DNA of 64,000 nucleotides from Rapana venosa (lineage: Eukaryota; Mollusca; Gastropoda; Neogastropoda; Muricidae). The first letter of the stretch is position 1. Every line of letters begins with the position of its first letter. Position numbers and translations under genes: made by a program. This document shows positions 10,801-22,800 of the stretch, piece by piece. The notes under the pieces were generated by a model, which saw only the letters and a program-made list of their open reading frames with translations, had not been told where the DNA came from and ran no database searches. The stretch covers positions 40,438,580 to 40,502,579 of the forward strand of contig CM054138.1 of the NCBI GenBank assembly GCA_028751875.1. Reading direction: 5' to 3'.

Positions 10801-13800
10801 GTTGTTGTTTGTTGTTGGTTTTTTTGTTGGTTTTTTGGTTGGGGGAAGTTCTTTATTCCAACTCGTTTGATTAAAATACTCATTGATGGACGTGATAACT
10901 GGTGTAAAAAATAAAATGACCACAAGATTCTGCTGTCAGCTATTTTGCCCCCTGGAATTTATCATTTTTGGACTCATTTCAAGCTGTCTGATGATGTGAG
11001 GCATTGCTTTGATAATTATGTACTCTGGATTTGTTTTAATCAACTGAACAAAAATTAAGGGAAAGGTTGGCCATAATGGTAAAGGTGAAGGTGTGCCATA
11101 ACCTCTGCGGTCATTGGGGAGTGAGGTGTCAGAAACCTCAGCTTCTCTAGGGGGCCAGCATATTGAGGGTGGCACCCTTCTCCTCTCCCTCACTGCTTTA
11201 CCTTCCCTGATCCTAAATATGGCAGGTACCCATTTACAGCTGGGTGAACTGTGGTACTGTATTGAAACCAAGGCAGATCCATACCTTACAAACTGAAAGG
11301 CCCTGTTTTCTGCAGATGTGCAAAGTTCACAACTTGTCTTTCTTACATTGTTTGTCAGTTGTTGTTGTGTATCCTGTGATATAACTGCTGTTGTATCATA
11401 TCAGGTAGGTTGATGGTGTTATTGTTGTGTAAAATGTCCGTTATCAGTGGTAAACAAGCTCATGATTATACAGGGAAGAAGTACTCGGCAGTTATGAACA
11501 AGGAGATGCTGTGCTACTGTAGCTCATTTCTCTGTCATCAGTGAATGCAGAGCAGGTTCTTTTGCTGTTGTTGTTGTTGTTGTTGTTCCTTGACAAGAGC
11601 TCCGAGGTTCACCATTGATGAGATTTTGCATATACGACCATTTTTACCCACCATTAAGGTAGCCACATTCCAACTTCAGGGAGGTGTCTAAACACAACTC
11701 TGTGTAAATGCATTGAAAAAATGTCATCATCCATTGCTACTGGCACGAAATGGCCTACTCCGCCAAAAGGGGGAATGGGTGTTTAACATGCACACACGAT
11801 GTTCTGTCTGTGTTTGCCCACAGGGCCTTGGATATTATAGTCTCATCTGGAGGACTTTAGTGGGAGTGGAGTCAGTACCAATGTTAACCCCAGGGTAAAA
11901 TTTCTTAAAACAGGTGCCTCCATGGTGGCTCAATCCTGGGCTGTCAGATCACGAGTTCAGTTGTATTGAATTGTATTGTATACCACTTTACATCAGGGCA
12001 GATTTCTCTGCATGAAATGTGGCCTGCTCTACTGGGGGAGAGTGCGTCGCCACAAGAGCAGCACCATCCATTATTTTTGTCCCTGTCTGTATGTACTTGT
12101 TTCCCTATCAGAGTGGCTTTTTTCCCTACAGAATATTGTCAACAACAACTATCTTGTTGCCATGGGTTCTTTTTATATTATGAGCTAAATGTGTGTTGCA
12201 CACCAAGACCTTGGTTTATCATCTCATCTGAAAGACTAGCACCCAGACCACTACTCAGTCTAGTGGACGGGGGAAAAGTTTTGGGCACAAACAGGGATCG
12301 AACCACCACACACTTCAAGCCCAGACTTTTCGTTTATCACACATATTGATGTTTCGGTTATGTTGCAGGGATTTTGTAAAAGCAAAAGAAAAAAGAAAGG
12401 ATGTAGAAATACAATTTTGGCTATATTAACATTGTGTGGTGGTTGTGGTGTGAAGGTCACATCCTGGATGACCAGGACCTTGTGGACACACTGGAGCAGA
12501 GCAAGGGAAAGAACCAGGAGATCTACAGCCGCGTCCAGCAGTCAGAGGAGACAGAGAAGAACATCAACATGGCGCGCAAGAAATATCTCTCTGTACGTGG
12601 TTCATTCTTTGCTCGGTTGTTTGGTTTGGGGTTAATTTTGGGGGTGGGGGGGAGAGGGAGGAAGGGTAGTGTGTGGGTATGTGCGTGCGTGCATGCATAT
12701 GTGTGTTGCGTGCATGTGTGCATGTGTGTGTGTTTTTTAAATTTTTATTTACTTTATTCTTTTATATCGAGGATAATGGAATAAGCACTTATGTGCTTTT
12801 TTACATCCAGTCCCCTGTGTATGCAGTTTTGTAAATTTTGTTATCTGTTCCCACTGGCACACAATGGACTACTCTTATGAAAAGCAGAACAGGATTTAAC
12901 ATGTGCGCAAGATGTTCTGCGTGCGTTTGCACACAGGGCCTTGGTTTATAGTCTCATCCGAAGGACTTTTGGGGGTAATGGAGTTGGCACTGTGTGTGTG
13001 TATGTGTGTGTGTGTGTGTGTGTGTGGTGTGCTTGCATTTGTCTGATCAATGAAAATATCTGTGTGTCATGCATATGTGAAGTTGTGTTTGACTTTCAAG
13101 TTTTTTAAATTTCAGTTTATATTGAATAATTTATTTTTATTTATTGTTCAAGGGTTACATGAGATACACATCACTCCCCATCCCTCTTTTGTTGTTTGCT
13201 TGTTTGCCTTTTTGTGTCTAACATCACATAGTATGAATTGACATTAAACTGAACACACACACACACACACACACACACATGCACGCACACTTACTGTCAA
13301 AGTTCTTTGGGTGAGACTATAAATCGAGGTCCCATGTGCACACAGGTTAAAAACCTGTTCCACCTTTTGGAAGAGTAGGCCATTTCATGCTTTTAGGAAT
13401 GCATTACAATTAAAACAAAAAAAAAGCATACACATAGGTGTTGTGTTTAGACACCATCCCCAAGTCGGAATGCAGCTACCTAAACGGGGGGAGAGGGGGT
13501 ATGGTTGCATACACAAAATCTCACCATTAGTAAATCTCGGAGCTCTAGCAGAGGAATGGAAAAAAAAACCAACAACAAAAACTTGTACACATATACAACC
13601 TGACATTAACTCTATACCAGCTTACCCTGAACATGTTAAAGTAAGAAATGGTTTGTCTATTTCTGGTCCATCCACTTGGAATGACCTCTCTCTATCCCTC
13701 CGCCAAAAGCCTACATTTGATACTGTCAAATCCTGCCTCAAAGCATATGTATTTCCTGCCTCAAAGCATATGTATTTCCTGCCTCAAAGCATATGTATTT

Positions 13801-16800
13801 CCTGCCTCAAAGCATATGTATTTCCTGCCTCAAAGCATATGTATTTCCTACCTAAGATATCCCCTTTCATCATAATCTGTCCATACTCTTTGACAGTCGC
13901 CCCTGTCTCCATCAGCCTGCTTAAGCATGCTGTGTGCATGTATGTGTGTGTGTGTGTGCATGCGCACGTGCGTGCATGTGTGTGTGTGTCTGTAAATTTG
14001 ATATTTGTTAATCTAATTCATGGACGATTACATGCATGTAAATTGGTTTGAATCTTCTTCTTCTTCTTCCTTTTTTCTTATGTTTCTCCCAGGGGAGGTT
14101 TGACATTGATGAGCTTTCTCCATCTCTCTCTGTTTTGAGCTTCCTCCTTATTTATGCCCCTTTCTCTAAGATCATCTGCAATACAGGTAGCCCAGGTTTT
14201 GCTAGGTCTTCCCTTTGGTCTCTTTCCATGTAAGCGCTTTGATTTGTTGCTTTAGAAGAAGACTCAGCGCTATATAAATTCCATACATTAGGGGGGGTGA
14301 GGGGGTGCTTCACGAGGGGTGACTTGAGTGGGGTGTTGATGTGTCCACTCATAATGTCTCTATTTGAGGCACTGAAGTATTCTTGAGTCTTGAGTCTTGT
14401 TATCATTACCACTATTATTACTATTTCTATTTTAAAAATATTTTCTTCTTTTATATGGAGGATAATGGAATAAGCACTTATGTGCTTTTTTACATCCAGT
14501 CCCCGTGTGTATGCGGTTTTGTAAATTCTGCCATCTGTTCCCACCGGCACACAATGGCCTACTCTTGCGAAAAGCGGAACAGGATTTTAACGTGTGTGCA
14601 AGATGTTCTGTGTGCGTTCGCACACGGGGCCTCGGTTTATAGTCTCATCCAAAGGACTTTTGGGTTTACTAAATGGTATGTGTGGGGACGGGATAGCTCA
14701 GTGGTCGGAGCACTCGCTTTCCCCCAGCCAAGTTAAGCAGCGTCGAGTGTGGTTACCAGTTGGATGGGTGACCGTTTGCGCGCCTTGGCTTCAGTACAGT
14801 TCCCCCAGTTCACCCAGCTGTAAATGGGTACCTGCCCTCTTTAGGGTCAGGGAAGGTAAAGCAGCGAGGGAGAGGAGATGGGCGCCGCCCTCAATATGCT
14901 GGCCCCTAGAGAAATGAGGTCTCTGACGCCTCGCTCCCCTACGACCTTATAGGTTATGGGACTCCTTTACCTTACCTTTTTTATAACAATCACAATAACA
15001 ATAATTTTAATTCAGTTTTGCAGGCCATATGGCCCATAGGAACAACAGTTAATCATATACTTTCATGTAAGGTGAACATCCTTACTTCTGATATCTAAAC
15101 ATTTAGTAAGAAATAATCCAACTTTAAACATCAAACTAGGTTTAGTGTTCATACAAAGAAGCTGCACTTTCAGATTCGATGGAAATCTGTAATAATACAG
15201 AGGAATACATTTTCTTTGCAATACAGCATATTTTGGGCATACAAGTAAAAAGTGACAAACATCTTCAATTTGTTGGCCATCACACTGAGAGCAGAATGGA
15301 TCAGTAATCGGTTTGCCATAACGTGAAATTCCATTTAAAGGTAATCTGTTTGACCTCAGTAAACATATAGCTCTACGGTATTCTAAAGATTCTACTTCAC
15401 ATACATAATTTGCTCTACAAATAATCGGGTGATAATCTAAGTAGTCAGGGTATGCTGATAGAGAGTCATGCCATTTTTGTTGGTACACATCTTGTATTCG
15501 TATTTGGAATTCTTTCATGAAGGATGAAGAATTACCACAATTCTGCATTGTCCAAACATAACCAAATCCGTGGGTGCATAAAATCTTTCTAACATGTGTT
15601 ACCCAATTTATTCTCCCTGCTTCATCCTGTCTACACAACATATTGTAGCATTGTCTGGGATATCTATGATCAGGCATATCCAAAATTTTTAGCCAATATT
15701 TGATTACTCTGGTAACAGTGTCAACAAAAATGGGATATCTACCACAATCGCCAAGGCAAATATTATTTTTAACATCGTGTGTGTGTGTGTGTGAGACAGG
15801 TGGCGCGGCGCGGGGCGGTGCTGTACTTTGTGCTGGCGGAGCTGGCCAGCATGGACGTGATGTACCAGTTCTCCCTGGCCTGGTTCCAGCGCATGTTCGC
15901 CTCCTGCATCGCCACCCCCACCTCCGACACCGCCTCCATCGCCTCCTCCTCCGCTGCCGCCGCCACCGCCACCGCTGCTGCCATCAGCGCCCGGCCCCTG
16001 TCCAGTCACACGCTGGACAGCTCCAGGGAGGATCTGAACCAGGGCACCTCTGACGTCAGCCAGAACATGGGTAAGTAGTAGGGGTGGGAGGGTATGGGTG
16101 GGGGTGGGTGGTGAAGTTGGTTTTTTTTTGTTTTTTAAAAAATTCTTTTATATCGAGGATCTGGACCCCAGAAGGAGGGAGAAAGAAAGGAAGACCAAAA
16201 GCAACGTGGAGGAGAACTGTAGAAAGTGAGATGAAGGCCATGCAGCACTCTTGGGGTTCAGTGACTAGGTTGGCCCAGGATAGGCAGGAGTGGAAGCGCT
16301 TTGTTGCTGCCCTACACACCACTGGGTGTAATGGCTAATGATGATATCGAGGATAATGGAATAAGCACTTATGTGCTTTTTTACATCCAGTTCCTGTGTG
16401 TATGTGGTTTTGTCAATTCTGTCATCTGTTCCCACCAGTACACATTGGCCTACTCTTATGAAAAGTGGAACAGGATTTAACGTGTGTGCAAGAAGTTCTG
16501 CGTGCATTCGCACACAGAGCCTCGGTTTATAGTCTCATCTGAAGGACTTTTGGGGAGAGTGGAGTCTGCACTGATGTTAACTCCAGGGAAAAAATATCCC
16601 CTTGAATGGGAATCGAACCCGGGTTGTCAGATTGCGAGCGCAATAAATAAATAAATAAATAAAATAAAATAAATAAATGGTTAATTTTAAGGGAGAGTGT
16701 TCTTTGGTTACGAACGGCGAGGTTCTCCATGGGTGAGGTGTTTGTGCATGCAACTTTAAAAAAAAAACCTCCACATTCTGTTGTCAGGGAAGGTGCCGTT

Positions 16801-19800
16801 GTTCACTTTGCTTTTATTGTATGTCAGCCACGTTTAGGCTTTAAATACTCTAGCTTGATACCTTTCTCCTACTGTATTGTAATTAGCATATGTTCTGTTG
16901 TATATGTATTGAATAAGTTATGTTATAAAAACCAAACACTTGATGGTCTATTTGTGTTATTGTTGGTGTTGTTATAGGTTCATGTTATGTTGCATATGTA
17001 GTGAATAAGTTATGATTGAACCAAACACTTGATGGTCTCCTTGTATTATTGTTGTTATCCCCTTCAACGAGATTTGAACCCGGGTCAGCAGATCATGAGC
17101 GCGATACACAACGCTGTAACCAACCAGACTATACCATCCCCAGTTCCACTGGAGGAAGACTCAAGGCACTGCTATTCTTTTTATTCTATTCCTTTATTTC
17201 GAGGATAATGGAATAAGCAGTCATTACTTTTTTTACATCCAGTCCCCGTGTAGATGCAGTTGCATAAATGTTGTCAGCCGTTCCCACTGGTACACATTGA
17301 CCTACTCTTCCGAAAAGTGGAACGGGTTTTAACGTGTGCGCAAGGTGTTCTGAGGTGCACTGCGTCACTGCCCTGTCCTTTGTGGCAGATGACGGAGAGC
17401 TGCTTCAGCACCTGCAGGACATGACGGAGCGCCTGACGCACAGCATCTACCGCATCGTGTCTGTGGGCCTGTTCTCCAACCACCAGCTGACCTTCTCCTT
17501 CCTGCTCTGCGCCAGCATCATGCGCGCCAACGCCCAGGGCAGCGACGTGGCCAGGCTCTCCACCTCCCCCATCTCCTCCCTCCCCGCCAGCGAGGGGGAG
17601 GTGAAGGACGCCAAGGAGGAGGGGGACAGGCAGCAGGAGAAGGTGAGTGACGTGATGTGACGTGTTGGTGTGTTGTCTTTTTTTCTTCTGCCAGTTATTG
17701 TGTATAAGTTTTCTTCATAGTGTCTTCTCATATTGGTGTGTCATCTTTTTCCCAGTTTTTCTGTATGAGTTTTTTTCATAAAGTCTGCTCATATTGGTGC
17801 GTCATCTTTGTCCCAGTTTTTCTGTATCAGTTTCCTTCATACAGTCTTCTCATATTGATTTATCATCTTTCTAACAGTTCTCTATCAGTTTTCTTCATAG
17901 AGTCTGCTCATATTGGTGTGTCATCTTTCTCAGCTTTTTATCAGTTTTCTTTATACAGTCTTCACATACTGGTGTGTCATCTTTGTCCCAGTTATTTATC
18001 AGTTTTCTTCATAGAGTCTTCTCATATTGGTGTGTCATCTTTTTCCCAGTTTTAAAAAAAATCAGTTTTCTTCATAAAGTCTTGACATATTGGTGTGTCA
18101 TCTTTGTCCCAGTTACTCTGTATCAGTTTTCTGCATATAGTCTTCTCACATTGGTTTGTCGTCTTTCTAACAGTTTTCTATCAGTTTGCTGCATGGAGTC
18201 TTTTCATATTGGAGTGTCATCTTTCTCCGAGTTCTGTATTGGTTTTCTTCATACAGTCTGCTGATATTGGTGTGTCATCTTTCTCCAAGTTACTCTGTAT
18301 GAGTTTTCTTCATACAGTCTTCTGATACTGGTAGGTCATCTTTCTCTGAGTTCTCTATCAGTTTTCCTCATAGTTTTCTCATATTTTGTGTGTCATCTTT
18401 TTCTCATTTAAAAAAAAAAAAGCAGTTTTCTTCATACAGTCTGCTGATATTGGTGTGTCATCTTTCTCCAAGTTACTCTGTATGAGTTTTCTTTATACAG
18501 TCTTCTGATACTGGTGTGTCATCTTTCTCTGAGTTCTCTATCAGTTTTCCTCATAGTTTTCTCATATTTGTGTGTCATCTTTTTCCCATTTAAAAAAAAA
18601 TCATTTTTCTTCATACAGTCTGCTGATATTGGTGTGTCATCTTTCTATTTTGTATGAGTTTTCTTCATACAGTCTGCTGATATTGGGGTGCCATCTTTCT
18701 ATTTTGTACAAGTTTTCTTCATACAGTCTGCTGATATTGGTGTGTCATCTTTCCATTTTGTATCAGTTTTCTTCATACAGTCTGCTCATACTGGCCACCC
18801 CTCTCTTTACAGCGCCTGTCACAAGACTCCACGGCGAGCAGCAAAGCCGGGAGGGTGGAGGAGGGAGGAGGGGGTGACACGGGGAGTGAGGGGACGGGGG
18901 CGGGCAGCCCCAGTCAGTCTGTGGGGGGTGAGGACATGATGGAGGAGCTGAACGACGTGAACAGCGCCATGGGCAGCATCGGGGACCTGGAGTGGCAGAT
19001 CTTCCTGCAGGGCAACGTCATGGCCACCATGGCTGATGAGGACCTGCTGAAGAAACACAACGGTGGGTGTGCGAGTCGTTGATTCGGGGGGAGGAGTGGT
19101 TGATGGTGGTGGGTGGGGTGGGGTGGTGGGTGGCTTGGTGGTGAAGGGTGTGTGTGTGTGAGGGGGGGAGGGGTGCATGTATGAATTTGTATATGTAAGA
19201 TATTTGAATACAGTAGTCTTTATAAATTTATACCATTTTTTTCAATGTCATAATTGTTTTCACCGCCCCCTCTCCTATTCATGCACAAAAATATCCCTGC
19301 ACTGTGCAAGAAGTAAACAATACCAATAACTAACATTTTAATGATTAATGATAATATAATAATATATGGAATTTATATAGCGCTGAATCTTGTAAAAACA
19401 AACAATTTGAAACGCTTGCACTCAAATCACGCATGCAACTCTCCTTAAACATAATGAACAACAAATTTCAAATTCATACGCATGCACACATGTACGCACG
19501 CGCACACACACACACACACACACACATATATGAAGACAGTAAGTGACTGCTCACTACTCAAACACACTACACCGCATCCTGTACTCACCACCACCTCAGA
19601 AACCATACATCTGCTTTTTTTCCCCTCCTTTTTCATTCTTTTATTTCGAAAATAATGAAATAAGCACTCACGTGCTTTTTTACAACCCAGTCCCCGTGTG
19701 TGTATGCACTTTTGTCAATTTTGTCATCCCCCCCCCCCCCCCCCCCCACTTATCCCTCCTCAGGCCTGACGCCCCTGGAGCAGCTGGAGGTGGACAGTGA

Positions 19801-22800
19801 CGGAGGGGAGCGCCAGTCGGCCAGGTATCGCAAGCCCCCGGCCTGGGTGAGCGACAGCGGCTGGCTGCAGTGCCAGTTCCTGGACGCCACCCTGCCCGCC
19901 ATCTTTGGCGGCCTGTGCCGGTCCCTGCGCACCAGCGGCCAGCAGTGGCGAGCCTTCAAGGCCTCCGCCGACAGCTTCCTGCTGATGGAGGCCCCCTTCC
20001 TCCCTGGTACGTCCTGTCGGGATGGAGGGGAAAGCTGAGCTAGATTTGTTGTGGGGGTTTGGGGTTGTTGTTTTTTGCAGTGGTAAAGAAATCTTAAGAT
20101 TTTGAAAGTTGTGAAAGTAGACAAGTTAAAACAACCCACACCCAAGAGTTTGGCAGAGCACATTTTTGGTTTATTTATAATAATAGATAATAATGATACA
20201 TGCAATTTATATAGCTTCTATATCTTGCAAAAAGCCAAATAAAAGTACTTTCATTCATCCTACTCTTTCACATGCAACCAGTTAAAATTAATAGTTTTTA
20301 CAAACTAAGACTTTCTTTAAGACCTTCTTCACACTAAAAGGTTGGCTATCTCGTTGGCCAAGAATTTGAATGTAGCGTTTAAAAGCTTGTTATTATGTGG
20401 TATTATTAATAGGAAAGGGGTATGTTTAGAGAAGTGGATTTGAAACAGAAAACCTGTTAGAAGTCCTTGGTGGAAAAATCTAGATTAAAGTGATTGGGCC
20501 TGCAGTTGTTGTTCACTGGTAAGTTGCTTTTATGTTAATATGGACTTTGTGTCCAAATGTGAACTTTAAGAAAAAATTGTATAAAGGAAGCTGTCTTGAA
20601 TCAAGTCCATTTTGAGAAGTGATTTGGTCACAATCAAAAATGTTTTTAGAAAAAAGTGCAGTGATGTTGATATATCAATAGTTCTTTGTGGGTAGTACTC
20701 AATCCAAACAAAGTTAGACTACCTTTATTCTCTTCTCTTATTTTTCTTTTTTCCTTTTTTTTTCCCTACAGGTCAGGAGGAAAGCCCAGCATCAGAGGAA
20801 GCGGAGGAGACAGCAGAAAATGCTGACCCTGACAACGTGCCCAAGCCCATGGAGGTGTCGGTGTTTCCCTGGCACCAGCTGACCAAGTTCCAGCAGCTGC
20901 TGCTGGTGCGTGTGCTGCGCAGCGACATGCTGGTGGCTGCCATGGGCCGCTTTGTGCAGGCCAGCTGGGAGAGAAGTACCTCACCACGGCTCCTTTGACC
21001 TGAAGGAGATCTACGAGGGATCCACGGCACGCACGCCGCTCATCTTCATTCTCTCTCCGGGTGAGTTACTTACTGCATGTTTTATCTAAATTGAAGTGTT
21101 GGAAGAATGTTGGATTTTTTTGGGGGGGGAGGGGGGGGGGGGCAGGTGTAGTTTGGTTTGTCTAGAGCTCCGAGCTTCGCCAATGGTGAGATTTTGCGTG
21201 CACAGCGTTTTTTCCCACCATGAAGGTAGCCACATTTCAACGTTGAGGATGTATGCTGGGTATGTTTGTGTCTTTGTAGCCCACTGACCCCTGACATGAA
21301 TAACAGGATCTTTAACGTGCACATTTGATCTTCTGATTGTGCACATACACATAGGGAATTAAAGGTACTGGCAGGTGTGCACTTGTAGTTACCCTGGATG
21401 ATCGTAAAAGCCCCACCCAAAATTCACCAGATATTGCCAAGATTCAAAACCCCACAGCATCATGGACCTGTGGGATTGGAGTCAGACAGTCTTAACCACT
21501 CAGTTATAGCGTACATTGGAAGAATGTATGATCTTCCTTTCTATTTGGAAATATGGGCGTAGGAAAAGCATTATTTTTAGTGCCTTTCCTTTCCTTAGAC
21601 TCCTAAGTCACGAAACAATAAAACAAAGTTATGTTATCTCTTGTTAGTGTACTAATAGATATATATTTTTCCTAAGAGCCACTCATTTCATTCAGTGGGT
21701 ACATTCAGTTTCACCAAGCTATAGCATAATGATGTCCAGCATGATCAGATAAAGTATATGTCATTATCACCTTCATCATTGATGTAATCATTATCCTTGA
21801 AGTTACTGATTTCATCATGAATGTCAAATTTCCCATTTGTCCCATATCACTTGTTATGGCCCAGGCCAGAAGCTGGGTCAGTTATTGATGTCAGCTAATT
21901 GCCAAGGCGTACACTAAAATGTGTTGAGATTGCCTTCAGCCATGACAAGCTCTTAACATAACAACCTGCACTCTCCTTTAAAGGAGAAAAAAAAATCCTC
22001 TGAATTCCAGAGTATGGCTGCCTACTGAGGTACTTGAAAAGAGTCACACACGCAAACTTCCCATCCAATGTGCTTCCTATCTCACAGTGATCCTAGGTGG
22101 GATGAGTGAGTCACAGTGCATGTTCTGGGTGACCCCCAGGGTGTAAAGCTGGGGAATGCACAACAACATATCACTTAGAGGGAAAATTGAAGCAACAACA
22201 ACAATAACAACAACATATCACTCAGAGGAAAATTGAAGTAACAACAACAATAACAACAACAACATATCACTTAGAGTGAAAACTGAAGCAACAACAACAA
22301 CAGCAATGTTGCCATCATCGCAGGCTGTGACCCAGCTTCCCAGCTGCTGCGCTTCGCCAAAGAGCTGCGAGGAAGCACCACTCACCTGGACATGATCTCC
22401 CTTGGGCGGGGCCAGGGTCCCCGAGCCGAGGAGCTCATCTCCAAGGCTCAGATCCTCAAAGGACGCTGGGTCTTCCTGCAGAACTGCCACCTGGCTGCCT
22501 CCTGGATGCCTCGCCTGCAGAACATTGTGGAGAAGTGAGTCTGAGGGAGTGTGTTGTCTGGAAGAAAGTGGTGAGGGGACAGGCTGGAAGTAGGGTGGGG
22601 GAGCTTTGATCAGTTACTTGTAGCGTCCTATGCTAGTTGTATGTGTTCAGTCTTGTACTTTACTTGGAGTTCATTACTTGGAACTGTAGCGAAAACGGTT
22701 TTTTTTTTTCTGTTGCTTGGCTAAAGCTCAAAGGTTCACCAATGGTGAGATTTTGTATATGCAACAGTCCCCCTCCCCTGCAATAGCCACATTCTGACTG

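Noticed and set aside
14700..14790. A 5S rRNA gene or pseudogene
   Set aside because: Only the internal promoter part resembles 5S rRNA. It is joined to a tRNA-like start and a constant SINE body in each copy.
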